Below are positions 30,116-41,408 of a stretch of DNA of 64,000 bases, in pieces. The translations under genes and the position numbers were made by a program. Numbering within the stretch: position 1 is the first letter of the stretch; each line of letters starts with the position of its first letter. Origin of the DNA: Talpa occidentalis. Its lineage: Eukaryota > Chordata > Mammalia > Eulipotyphla > Talpidae. The notes under the pieces are model-generated. The model saw only the letters and a program-made list of their open reading frames with translations, did no database searches and was not told where the DNA came from. The DNA lies in assembly GCF_014898055.3 (NCBI RefSeq), contig NW_023602073.1, positions 20,197,784-20,261,783 of the forward strand. Direction: 5' to 3'.

Positions 30116-33100
30116 ATGGCAAATACAGATGCTAACATATCAATATAACTCTAAATGTAAATGGACTAAACTCTTCAATAAAAAGACACAGAGTTGCAGC
30201 CTGGATTAAGAAACAAAACCCAACCTTTTCTGTCTCCAGGAAACACATTTAGCTATAAAAGATAAAAATAGGATCAAAGTCAAAGGATGGAAAGCAATCC
30301 TACAAGCAAATGGGCCAAAAAAGAAAGCAGGAACAGCTATACTTATATCAGATAAAACAGACTTCAAACTCAAAAATAAAAAGAGACCCCAATGGTCACT
30401 ACATTATGATCAAGGGGACAATACTTCAAGAAGAAATAACACTCATTAACATATACTCACCAAACGAAAGAGCACCAAAATATATCAGACAACTGTTGTC
30501 CTCTCTGAAAACAGACATCAGAGAAAACACATACGTAGTGGGAGACTTCAACACACCACTATCAACAATGGATAGATCAACAAGACAAAAAATAAGTAAA
30601 GAAACTAAAGCTCTAAATAAGGACCTAGAGCATTTGGGCTTAACAGAGATCTATAGAACACTAAACCCCAAAAAAACGGAGTACACATTTTTCTCAAGCG
30701 CACACGGATCATTCTCCAGGATCGATCACATACTGGGGCACAAGACAAACATCAACAGATACACCAAGACTGAAATCATACCAACCATCTTTTCTGACCA
30801 CGAAGGCATCAAACTAGAAATAAATCATAAAAAGAAGGCAAGGAACTATCCTACCTCATGGAGATTAAAAGCCACACTACTGGAAGACCACTGGACTAAC
30901 GAGGAGATCAAAGAAGAAATTAAAAATTCTTTGAGTTGAATGACAAGGAGGACACCAATATCCTAAATGTATGGGATGCAGCAAAAGCAGTAATAAGAGG
31001 AAAATATATAGCAATAGAAGCTCACATCAAAAAACAAGAAAGAACTCAAAGAAACAACCTAATCTCGAAGCTCAAAGATCTAGAAAAAGAACAACAAAAA
31101 ACACCAAACCAGTAGAAGAAAAGAAATAATAAAAACCAAAGCAGAAATAAATGAAATTGAAACTAAAAAACAATCCAAAATATCAATGAAACCAAGAGCT
31201 GGTTCTTAGAAAAAATAAATAAAATAGACAAACCCCTAGCCAGGCTCACAAAGGAAAAAAGGGAGAAAGCACAAATACACAGATCATAAATGAAAGAGGA
31301 GAAATCACAACGGACACAGCAGAAATCAAAAGAATAATCAGTAACTACTATGAACAGTTATATGGAAACAAGTTCAACAATCTAGAGGAGATGGACAAAT
31401 TCCTACAACTCTACAATCACCCAAAGCTAGATAAAGAAGAAATAGAACACCTAAACAGACCAATTACAAGCAGTGAAATTGAAATGGTAATCAAAAACCT
31501 CCCCAAAAACAAAAGCCCAGGACCTGATGGATTTACAAATGAATTCTACCAAACATTCAGAGACGAATTAGTGCCTATCCTTCACAAACTCTTCCAAAAA
31601 ATTGAGAAGGAAGGGAATACCAAACACGTTCTATGAAGCCAATATTACACTAATACCAAAACCGAATAAGGACAACACAAAAAAGGAAAACTATAGGCCA
31701 ATCTCCCTAATGAACACTGATGCAAAAATCCTCAATAAAATTTTAGCTATCAGAATCCAACAATGTATCCATAAGATAATTCACCACGACCAAGTTGGAT
31801 TCATTCCAGGGGCACAAGGATGGTTTAACATCCGAAAATCAATCAACGTTATCCAACACATCAACAAAAGAAATATAAAAAACCATATGATAATATCAAT
31901 AGATGCTGAGAAAGCTTTCGACAAAGTGCAACACCCATTCATGATAAAAGCCCTTGAAATTCTTGGGATACAAGGAACATACCTCAACATCATAAAGGCC
32001 ATCTATGACAAGCCAACAGCCAGTATCATTCTCAATGGTGAAAAGCTGAAAGCAATTCCATTAAGATCTGGAACAAGACAAGGATGTCCACTCTCACCAC
32101 TGCTTTTCAATATAATACTGGAAGTCCTAGCCAGAGCAATAAGACAAGAGAAAGACATCCAAGGAATCAAATAGGAAAAGAAGAAGTCAAACTATCACTA
32201 TTTGCAGATGATATGATAATATACATAGAGAACCCCAAAATCTCCACAGAAAAACTAATTCAACTCATCAATCAATTCAGTAAAGTGGCAGGATACAAAA
32301 TCAACACGCAAAAGTCAGTAGCCTTCCTATACACAAACAATAAATCTGAAGAAGAAGAAATAAAAAAAAAAACCCCTTTTATTATCGAAACAAAAAAAAT
32401 CAAATATTTGGGAATAAATCTAACAAAAGAGGTAAAGGACCTATACAAAGAAAACTATAAAACTCTGTTAAAAGAAATAGAAGAAGACACAAAGAAATGG
32501 AAAGACATCCCCTACTCATGGATTGGAAGAATAAACATTATTAAAATGGCCATCCTACCAAAAGCAATATACAGATTCAATGCTATTCCAATCAAAATCT
32601 CAATGGCATTCTTCAAAGAAATAGAACAATTATTGATGAAATTCATATGGAATCACCAAAAACCCGAATAGCCAAAGCTCTACTGAAAAAAAAGAAGGAA
32701 ATGGAGGCATCACACTCCCAGACTTCAAACTATACTACAAAGCCATAATCAAAACTGCATGGTATTGGAACAAGAACAGACATACAGACCAATGGAATCG
32801 AATAGAAAATCCAGAAATAAACCCACAGATTTATGGTCAACTAATCTTTGACAAAGGAGCAAAGACTATGCATTGGAGCAAAGAAAGTTTGTTCAATAAA
32901 TGGTGCTGGGAAAACTGGGTCGCTACATGCAAAAGAATGAAGCTTGACCACTACCTCACACCATACACAAAAATCAACTCAAAATGGATTAAAGAACTAG
33001 ACATAAGACCTGAAACCATAAAATACATAGAAGGAAATATAGGCGAAACACTACGGGATTTGCACATCAAAGACATCTTTACAGACACATCACCAAAGCA

Positions 33101-33925
33101 GTGATAGTGAAGAGAAAGATAAACAGCTGGGACTACATCAAATTAAAGAGCTTCTGCACAGCAAAAGAGACAATAACAAAAACAAAGAGAAACCCCACCA
33201 ACTGGGAGAACATTTTTGCACCCAACACTAATGATAAAGGACTGATCACAAAAATCTGCAAAGAGCTGATGAGACTCAGCAACAACAAAGAAAATAATCC
33301 AGTCAAAAAATGGGCAGAAGAGCTAAAAAGAAACTTCTCTGAAGAGGAAATGCAAATGGCCAACAGACATATGAAAAAATGTTCAACATCACTTGTAATC
33401 AGGGAAATGCAAATCAAAACTACCATGAGATACCATCTCACACCAGTGAGAATGGCACATATTAAAAAAACTAGCAACAACAAATGTTGGCGAGGATGTG
33501 GAGAAAAAGGAACTCTTCTGCACTGTTGGTGGGAGTGCAAACTGGTCCAACCACTATGGAGAGCTGTGTGGAGATTTCTGGACCTACTAAACATAGAGCT
33601 TCCATATGATCCAGCAATTCCACTCCTAGGTATTTACCCAAAGGACACAGAAACATCAATTCCAAAGAGCACCTGCACCCCTATGTTTATAGCAGCACTG
33701 TTTACAATAGCTAAGCTTTGGAAACAACCCAAATGCCCAAAAATAGATGACTGGATCAAGAAGATGTGGTACATATATACCATGGAATATTACTCAGCAT
33801 TCAAAAAAGATAAACACATGCAATTTGCAGCAACATGGATGGCGCTGGAAGGGATCGTGCTCAGCGAAATAAGCCAAAAAGTAAAAGAAAAATACCGGAT
33901 GGTCTCACTCATGGCAGGAATCTAG
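30116..33925 (+). pseudogene. L1 ORF2 (endonuclease-reverse transcriptase), frameshifted
   Basis: ORF2p nicks the target and reverse-transcribes L1 RNA. The ATG at 30,116 (MANTDAN-like) soon breaks. The endonuclease part at 30,310-30,939 shows ITLINIYSPNE, VVGDFNTPLS, FFSSAHGSFSRIDHILGH and IFSDHEGIKLEI. Reverse-transcriptase pieces lie at 31,391-31,636 ([18 protein letters not shown]), 31,602-32,174 ([31 protein letters not shown]) and 32,084-32,671 ([15 protein letters not shown]). The C-terminal piece at 33,101-33,925 contains the zinc knuckle [18 protein letters not shown]. At least five frame changes, several at A-runs, split about 1,270 expected codons. Dead unless the indels are sequence errors. 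Confidence 0.93.
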
Positions 33926-34124
33926 AAAACTTAAATAAGGGACCAGGAAAATGAATATAAGAAAGTGAAAATCAAAATCAACAAAAAACTATGAACCAGA
34001 GACACTGTTTGGTGGGTGGGGGGCGGGAGGGGAATGATTGGGTCAGAATGGGGCGTTTGCAATTGTATGGGGAATATAAAAATAAAATTTAATATTAAAA
34101 AAAAGAATAATATAATTATAAAAA

Positions 34125-34394
34125 AATTTAAAAAAATAATTTTCTTTTTTTTTCCAGAATTTATGTAGATATAAATTTTTATGTTTGAGACACAAATATT
34201 CCCTAATATATGTAAATGAATCTGCAGGTACAATACTTATTGAAGCTTTAAAATAACAAATGCAAACATTAATGATTACAGTAAAAGTTTTACTATTTCA
34301 TCCTTTGCTTTCAGTAATCTATTTAAAAATTATTTTTGCATAAATAGAAGTTGTAGTTATTTTATATTTTCTAGGTTTTATATTTGTTTTAATT
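34125..34394. repeat. Duplicated unit segment (block C)
   Basis: Matches 55,320-55,560 closely ('ccagaattt-tgtagatataaat', 'gaggcacaaatattcc'-like text, 'tgatta-agtaaa'), and 62,820-63,060 more distantly. No gene. Confidence 0.65.
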
Positions 34395-34995
34395 TTTAAT
34401 TCTTTTTCTTTCAATCATTTTTAATTTTTTTATTTATATATATTTTACATCATTCTTCATTTTTGTAGAGTGTATCTTTTCTCCTTTCTGTTGTAGTTCC
34501 TATAATATTCCCACCACCAATTCACCCATGCATTATCACCATAGTCCCTTGTGCTCTTCCTCCCCCTGTTTTGATCCCTCCTCCTCCCAGGCAGAATATC
34601 CCTGATTTATAGTTGCCTGTTAATTTTGTATTTTTTTTATTTATTATAATCATTTTTCCCCTGATCCCTTACTGGTTTCCCTCATATTCCTCCTATAAGT
34701 GAAACCATCTGATACTTTTCTTTTTCCTTCTGGCTTATTTCACTGAGCACAATCCTTTCCAGCTCCATGCATGTTCCAGCAAATGGCATGAATTCATTGT
34801 ATAAATTACCACAACGTTTTTATCCATTCATCTGTTTTGGGGCATTTTCATTGTTTCCATATCTTGGATATTTTAAATAGTGCTGCAATAAACATAGGAG
34901 TGCATATTTCCTTTCAAATTAGTGTTTTTGTGTCCTTTGGGTAGTTGCCTAGCAGTGGAATCACTGCGTCATCTTTAAATAAGTTGTTTCCTCAA
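34395..34995 (-). mobile_element. Older L1 3' end, antisense
   Basis: Text 'acatcattcttcatttttgta', 'attcccaccaccaattcaccc', 'ctggcttatttcactgagca', 'agtgctgcaataaacatagg' in order. It is a different, older 3'-end variant from 11.8 kb but of the same type as 48.1 and 61.4 kb. Confidence 0.75.
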
Positions 34996-35287
34996 TTAAT
35001 TACAATGCCATTGACTGAAAAGTTTTTTTTTTTTTTCTGATGAATATCACCTTTGTTATGTCAAATGATGATATAGGTGTGGGAGATGCTAATCTGTTCA
35101 ATGGATGTGTGTGTGTTCATGCATGTAATATCAAACTCTGTATTACTGTAGTTTCACAGTACCTTACTGTGTATGACTCTGTTTTCCAACTCACATATTC
35201 TAGGCTTCTCTATTTCTTTTCTTAATATGTGAAAAGACCATCTAGTCCTGTTAATCCTAACAATTCTTCAGATATGTGTTATCGCCT
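34996..35287. repeat. Blocks D and J (first part)
   Basis: Matches 55,600-55,760 ('tgatgatataggtgtgggagatgctaatctgttcaatgg' type), then joins block J text also seen at 15,480. The 5' boundary follows the old L1. No gene. Confidence 0.6.
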
Positions 35288-35887
35288 TGTAACAGGGTGG
35301 TCCCTAGGAAATGGGGAGGTTCCATGTTTCCTGCCTCACTCAAAAGGAGGTGGAGCTGAGCAAAGAGAGAAGAAGCTGCAGAGGAGACTGAGGAAGAAGG
35401 AATCAGGATGGAGCCAGAAGGAGACCTGGAGGAGAAACATGGAGCCTAGAGACTCATGAAGAAACTACACTTGCTTTTTGATCGTGGACTGGGTGACACA
35501 GATGTGGGTGAGAGACCCGTGGGGAGGTGACAATGATGGTTTTGTCTTGATTTTGATTTAACTCTTTTCCTTCCAGACATGTCTGCTTGTTTCTGATCCT
35601 TTTCTGTGGGTCCCCACTGGAAGATGCTTTAGACTTGTGACAGGATTTGGGGCCTTGTTCTGGGCCAATTCTGCTTGGGTGGACTTTTTACCCATGAGGG
35701 GATGGCTAACTTGGGTGCTTGATTTAGAAACTAGATTCTTTGCCTTTCCTGTATTGTTTCCTAATTGTATTAAAATTCCTTCCCATTAAATTCTCATATG
35801 TTTTGTGTTGATGCGGCAGATGGCAGAGCCTATTTAGAGCAGGCAGGTTTGCTGGGTCTGGGCTGCCCCTCTTCCTGTCCTGTAACA
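35288..35887 (+). mobile_element. Solo LTR-like repeat (600 bp)
   Basis: Begins TGTAACAGGG and ends TCCTGTAACA. ATTAAA lies at 35,785-35,790 on the + strand. It interrupts block J: the paralogous text at 15,500-15,600 has no such insert. Same family as 26,099-26,738. The target duplication is unclear (GCCT against TCCT). No viral genes. Confidence 0.75.
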
Positions 35888-36412
35888 TCCTTATATGATT
35901 TTCTGAAGTCATTTAAATTTTGAAATTCTAAAATTTTTCACTTTTCCTGAATTTTAATTTGTATGTCCTTCTTCATGAGCTCAACAACTTACAAGTCTAC
36001 ACATTTTTTATGTTGTATTTTCTCAGACATATGTCTTTGTTGTTTTATGCCATCAGAAATCATGAGCTATTTCTCTCATTCCTTAAAATAGAAAATGTAT
36101 TCTTCAAATTAAGGAGCACAGATAAAAGTACTGAATGGTTGACTTAAAGCCTTGAATACTATTCTTAGTTCATAAATGTGTGACACATTGACAGTTAGTT
36201 GAATTATTGTGTTAAAATGATAGTTTATATATTGTAGAAACCAATTTAGACCCATTTTGTGACATTAAGGATTGGAGAAACTCATGTCTGAAATGACAGC
36301 CATGGATAAAGACTTGCTTTTTAATGAAATAAATGCATGCTTGTTAACTATTTGGTTTGGACTTAACCTTGAAGAAATGAGCTTATTTTCCTAGCAATTT
36401 TTATGTGATACT
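35888..36412. repeat. Block J (middle part)
   Basis: Aligns with 15,590-16,080 ('gattttctgaagtcatttaaa', 'ttacaagtctac', 'gttgttttatgccatcag', 'gaattattgtgttaaaatgatag'). No gene. Confidence 0.7.
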
Positions 36413-36765
36413 TGTTAGAAAAGAAAGGAGGCCAGATTACCAGTTAAAAATGAGCTTTATTAGAAGTCCAGTGAGGTGACGACTCTCTGCAGGCCAAGAG
36501 TTGACCCCTAAATGGGAAAGCAAAGTTTTTAGGGTCTGGCTACTGCTGGACCTTTTTCTGCCAGTGGGATCTATTGGAATTAATTTACTGACAGCGTCGA
36601 GGGTCTCTCCTGCCCCAGAGGGTGCGTTGGAATTTACTGCAGGGGTGGGGGGCGCAGGGGTCCTGTGTTGCTGTCAGCTAATGTCTAGTTTAGCTTATCC
36701 ATGGTATCTTGGATACTGGGGCAATGACGGGTTTCATGATAGGCCTGTGTGTGCTCTCTTCAACA
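36413..36765 (-). mobile_element. Solo ERV LTR (about 353 bp), antisense
   Basis: On the minus strand it begins TGTTGAAGAG and ends TTTTCTAACA, with AATAAA at 36,456-36,461 and about 45 bases to the end. The block J paralog near 16,085-16,105 is uninterrupted, so the insert is supported by an empty site. I could not define a clean target duplication. The 111-codon + strand frame across it is not a gene. Confidence 0.75.
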
Positions 36766-37154
36766 CTAGTCAAACCATAGACCACACACATGATTCTGAA
36801 AAAAATGGCTACTTGTTACTTCCCCATTCAAAGTGAAATTACATTGTTATTTGGTGCCATAAGATTAGGAGGACAGTGGTGATGGTGCACAGGTGCCTTG
36901 GGGAAGGAAATTCTATGGGGACTCATTTTGAGGGGGTGGGGGAAATCAAATATTGTTTAAAAATAAAAAAAATAAAAAAGTATAATCTGAAAGCCAAAGG
37001 AAGTGAACATTTCAGGTAACTATTGATATTCATACTAACCACTTATAAAATCAATACAATTTAGAATATTTTTCTTACATTCAGTGCCAAAGATTAAATT
37101 AAACTTCAGTTACTTGGTAATTTGTATCTGTGTGCTCTGTGTGGCTTTATTTTT
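36766..37154. repeat. Block J (last part), spacer
   Basis: Continues the alignment with 16,100-16,170 ('catagaccacacaca', 'ctacttgttacttccccattcaaagtg'). A piece at 36,860-36,980 reads like an old L1 3' end ('ggacagtggtgatgg', 'tatgggga' then an A-rich tail). No gene. Confidence 0.5.
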
Positions 37155-37432
37155 TTTTAATTAAAAAAAAAAGTTTTATTTATTTTTTTTCCCAAGAACC
37201 AGGGTACAGGCCAGATGCATGGGAGGGTGAGAAGATTCACCAGAGACAGAGTGGGGAACAGAACAGGCAGACTGGCAAAATATACTGCTGAGGGGAGCAG
37301 CAGGTGAGGCAGGAGAGGTCTGCTGCACCATGTGGGACCCTTGCAGGCTGGCCGGGGTCAAACCGGCACTGCAAAGGCTGCAGACAGCTTCACAGCATGG
37401 CACTCAACTGCCTGTGCCACCAGGGGAGGCCC
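37155..37432 (-). mobile_element. tRNA-derived SINE, antisense (older subtype, TSD-flanked)
   Basis: Flanked by near-identical 16-bp repeats, TGTGTGGCTTTATTTT at 37,139-37,154 and TGTGTGGATTTATTTT at 37,433-37,448. Head at 37,432. The small open frames are SINE text. Confidence 0.92.
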
Positions 37433-37626
37433 TGTGTGGATTTATTTTAATCCATGTTTTGCTATCATTGTATTAAATGAGAATAATTTCCAAAAAAAAA
37501 AAAAAAAAGATTAGGCTGTACTTCACTGCTTCATTAATAGTAATCCAATGGTATTTACCCCTTTTCAGAAAAGGGCAATGTTTATTAGGCATTGCAAATA
37601 TTATGCACTTAAAATTAAACTAATGA

Positions 37627-37887
37627 GGGCCTCCCCAGTGGCACAGGGGTTGAGCGCTGGGCTGCGAAGCTGCCTACAGCCTCTGCAGCATCAGTTCGAT
37701 CCCCGGCCACCAACAAGGGTCCCACATGGCATGCAGACCTCTCCTGCCATGCCCACTGTTTCCCTCAGCGGTGTACTTCGTCAGCCTGCCTTTTTTAGTC
37801 CCCGCTCTGGCTCTGGTGAATTCTCTCACCCTCCTGTGCTTCTGACTATATCCAGTGCTTGTATAAATAAATAAATAAATATTTAAA
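37627..37887 (+). mobile_element. tRNA-derived SINE, sense (younger subtype, TSD-flanked)
   Basis: Exact 15-bp repeat AAATTAAACTAATGA at 37,612-37,626 and 37,888-37,902. Full head with A and B boxes and a (TAAA)n tail. The 108-codon frame is SINE text. Confidence 0.95.
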
Positions 37888-37902
37888 AAATTAAACTAAT
37901 GA

Positions 37903-38074
37903 ATTGCTGAAACAATGAATAGTACTTAATTAAGATTTTGGGGTATTCATCTCTCAACTTATGTCATGATATTTTTCAATAATTTTGCCCAATAAACACA
38001 AATAAGTTGAAATTCCATGTTACTAGGTATGACCATCAAGACAGCTCAGCAGAAAAAAGAAACTTTGCAGGAAC
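37903..38074. repeat. Block F, copy 3 (first part)
   Basis: Aligns with 16,630-16,715; ends in the left copy of the GGAAC duplication at 38,070-38,074. Confidence 0.7.
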
Positions 38075-38639
38075 TGTTGTGTCAGCAACACCACACTGAT
38101 AGAGAAACAGGAGTCTAGAGTAAGCAGCACCATGTAGAATGCTGCTGAAGAACAAGATCCTGGCCTTTTTATTGATAAAATAATCATACAGTGTCAGTTG
38201 TAAGGGAAAGGAGGAAGAAAGGAAAAGGGGAAGGATGAAACTAGAAATGTACTGTTATCTACGGTATCAAGGATTGTGAGTCTGCCCTCCAGGCACATCT
38301 CATCTGCTTGATGACTCGGCATTGTAATTGAGATAAAGCCCTAGATCCCCAGCCAGGGTTTCAATCTCATCAACAAGCTATTCCACTGTTCAGCTTCTGG
38401 GGTCCCTTGTCATATATCAGTCCTCCCCAATCCCCTCCCCTGGGGTTCCAGGGAATAACTTATGATGCATAGCCTTCCCAGAGTGATCAAGCTTTCTGCA
38501 CTTGATTGATTTGAAAGGCACCTTGCAAAGTTGGGCTCCTAATAACTAATTGACTGGGCAATCCTGTCCTAATAGGAATAAGGAGCTGTAGGTAACAAAA
38601 TGGTGGCCAAATAGGCCACTAAAGATTAGCAGATCCACA
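38075..38639 (-). mobile_element. Solo ERV LTR, 5-bp TSD (565 bp), antisense
   Basis: Bounded by the direct repeat GGAAC (38,070-38,074 and 38,640-38,644), exactly at the 'gcaggaac' of block F, which is uninterrupted in the other three copies. On the minus strand it runs TGTGGATC...CACAACA, with an AATAAAA signal near 38,161-38,167. Five-base duplications suggest an ERVL/class III-like or other 5-bp integrase. No internal genes. Confidence 0.88.
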
Positions 38640-39401
38640 GGAACAATAGATATTATTCCAAGTTTTGACCCCAGGGTATTTACAAAGAACATCAAACACC
38701 TGCTGCATTTACTAATTATTCTTATGCCGAAAGATTTCATAGCCTAACCTTTAGAGACCAAAGAAGATTGAAATGGACTTATGTTTCTCCTCAGTTCAGA
38801 ATGTTCTGAATATGACTGAATTGCAGGACTTTGAGTGAAGTGTCAGCTGCTCACACTGACAGCTTCTCCTACTGTTGAGGAAAGATATTCTTGAATATGC
38901 TCTGGTGAGTTTCTTTAAGTTTTATAAAAAGATAGATTACACAGACTAACGGAAAGCCCATAAACTACTTAATTTGAATAGGTGAGATAACAAGCTACTG
39001 CCATTTAATTGTGAAACATGAAATACTCGGTATGATTATTTTAATGGAAATTAGGAATCTGGAAGAGGACATGGTAAAGTCTTTCCTTTCCAGAATCATT
39101 TTATGGACTGCGATTCCTACCTCCTGGAAATGTTTTTCTTTAATAACCATCATAATATAATGGCTTAAAAGACATTTGAGATATTTTCCACATCAGAAAT
39201 CATTGGTAAATTGTTAAGTACAATAGAAAATTTTATAAATTTAGAATGGATCAAATATTTTATTGAAAGCAAAATAATTACATTTTCCAGCATCATGAAA
39301 TAAGGATCAACAACAACAAACAAAAAAAAAAAAAAACATAGAAAATGCATGCTTGTAATTCCAACTTTATTATTCATTTTCATTCATAGGGAAAACTCTG
39401 A
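38640..39401. repeat. Block F, copy 3 (rest) and start of block G
   Basis: Aligns with 16,730-17,240 then 17,590-17,760 ('gttttgaccccagggtattt', 'gctcacactgacagcttctcc', 'agatattttccacatcag'). A poly(A) run lies at about 39,323-39,336. No gene. Confidence 0.7.
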
Positions 39402-39668
39402 TTTTTTTTTAAGATTAATTTATTTATTTATACAAGCACTGGGTATAGTCAGAAGCATGGTAGGGTGAGAGAATTCACCAGAGCCAGAACAGGGAACAGA
39501 ACAGGCAGACTGATGAAATACACTGCTGAGGAGAGCAGCGGGCATGGCAGGAGGGGTCTGTCGTGCTATGTGGGACCCTTGCCCGGCAGCTGGGGATCGA
39601 ACTAGCGCTGTAGAGGCTGCGGGCAGCTTTGCAGCCAGCGTTCAACCGCTGTGCCACCAGAGAGGCCT
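39402..39668 (-). mobile_element. tRNA-derived SINE, antisense (younger subtype, TSD-flanked)
   Basis: Exact 13-bp repeat GGGAAAACTCTGA at 39,389-39,401 and 39,669-39,681. The paralogous site at 17,790-17,800 ('gggaaaaatctgag') is empty. Confidence 0.94.
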
Positions 39669-40931
39669 GGGAAAACTCTGAATTAAAGAAAACTCTGGAG
39701 TGGACTTGTGAATGGTCATTATTTTCAGAATACAAAGAAAGTTCCTGAGAATGAAAATAACTGGTAAAAATAATTAAATGTATCTTAATACATTTAGAAA
39801 AGACTTATATTTTATAAACATTATGTCTATGTGAACAGTAAACATTGTTTAAGAACATCAATATGACCTAAAACTGTGGTAAAAGTTTTGAATTTTTTAA
39901 TTCCCCCTTTGTTATAGCAGAGTGAATAAATTGGAGAGAATAAAATAGTAAATTAAAAGTGTAAAACCAACTTAATGTTCTGATCAACAATGAAAGAAGT
40001 GATTTAATTGAAGAAAACAATGTTACCATCATTATGTTCATAAATAGATACTCATAAAAATAGACAAAAAATATTGAGTTTGTTTGTAAGAACCAGCAAG
40101 TTACATTCATGTCCCATCGTCATATACTGTTTTTGTACTTGGTACCACAGACAGTTGTGCAGCAGCATATTCAGTAAGCTTAGAAAGTTATCTATAACCC
40201 AAATGTGACATAATTGTTTTTGCATTCACACATACTCATATACATAATTGAGTTAATATGCACATTTTTTTCTTCAAAAGGAAGAAAAGTTATATAGTTT
40301 TAAAGATGCAAACAAATACTGCATTTGATCCCTCTATTTGGCTCCTGTGCTTATTAATGTAATTGCAGATTTAAATTGATGGAAGACCAACCAAAATACT
40401 TTCGGGTAAGTAAGCAATATTTCCACATATATGGAACTGAGTCTCTTTTTCTTGGTTTCCTTAACAGAAAATAAAAATTTCTCCTATACACAGATATGGA
40501 AGTTTCTGGGGGTTCCAGACACCTCATCTGCCATGTTGAGTGTGTCACCATAATCTTTAGAAATGTCAGATGTCACCTTAAAAGTGTCTCCTCAATGTGG
40601 TCTAAATATAAAATAATCATTTCATTTAATGATAACACTCCAGAAGATACCCACACATATACACAATCACATCCAAACACAGACAATAAGGCTGAAACAA
40701 TTTTCCAATAAGTTTCCTTGTGTGTGCAAGCAACTCCCTCATTAGTCAAGTCTTTTCTATCAATCCAGACAATTTTCCAATTAAATTACATAAAACCCAA
40801 CAGGATTTATAAACATCAATCACCCTCAGCTTCCAAGTAAATTATTCTGGTGCATCCATGGAGGTTAGGCTGAAAAAATAAAATGCAGGATCATTTTCTT
40901 ATGTGTTTCAGGTCAGGCTAACAAATCAAAC
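39669..40931. repeat. Block G and start of block H (unit 2)
   Basis: Aligns with 17,800-18,640 and 21,370-22,760. Ends in the AAAC target duplication at 40,928-40,931. No gene. Confidence 0.65.
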
Positions 40932-41408
40932 TGTTATAGGGCAACCCCGATAAAAAATAAAATGGGTTGCCTGGCTGTGGGTCCTCACCCACGAGCTTAA
41001 AAGGGACTTATTAATACTCCACTACAGGCACACACAAAAGGTTAATAAAAAGGTTTATTTACAAGGGAAAGGGAATTAAGGAAATGTACAACTCAGGGAG
41101 AAAATAGGGAAATAAAGTCTTTAATGCGTCCTACCTGATCTGCTGACCTGGAAACCCAAAGGCACTCTCAGAGCTGGCAAAACGCTGTGAGCTGGCGGGG
41201 AGCCAAAATGGGGGAACCCTCCAAAGCCCAAGTGTCTGGCTTTATACTACACCTGGCTGCTTAACCCCACCCTCAGGTCCCAGCCACCTTCCCTTCCATG
41301 GTGATGGGATTTGGAGTTCCCAGTGTCTTTTGGCTTTGGTCTGGAGTTGGGGGTGGAGTCTACAAAGCCTGTATGGAATTAGCTTTAGGACATCCTTTTC
41401 CCCTAACA
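40932..41408 (-). mobile_element. Solo ERV LTR, class I-like, 4-bp TSD (477 bp), antisense
   Basis: Flanked by AAAC at 40,928-40,931 and 41,409-41,412; the insert ends are TGTTATAGGG and CCCCTAACA. On the minus strand there is a TATAAAG box (near 41,244-41,250) after a GC-rich promoter-like part, then AATAAA near 41,048-41,053. The 4-bp duplication and the TGTTAGGGG...CCTATAACA ends fit a gammaretrovirus-like class I LTR. Empty sites are at 22,760 and in the 51.5 kb region. No internal genes. Confidence 0.9.

Larger units (their letters stand above)
27936..34113 (+). mobile_element. Full-length L1 retrotransposon (about 6.2 kb), inactive
   Basis: Complete L1 layout: GC-rich 5' UTR (27,936-28,975), ORF1 (28,976-30,044), a short spacer, ORF2 (30,116-33,925), and a 3' UTR with a G-rich tract (about 34,010-34,035) and an A-rich tail. 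It is flanked by the 11-bp direct repeat AATTATAAAAA at 27,925-27,935 and 34,114-34,124. It interrupts the B-to-C block order of the OR unit, which is otherwise continuous at 45.4 and 62.8 kb, so it inserted after duplication. Both reading frames carry several frameshifts, so it should not move on its own. Confidence 0.95.

Noticed and set aside
36501..36836. 111-codon + strand frame
   Set aside because: Spans a minus-strand solo LTR and its flank; no family resemblance.
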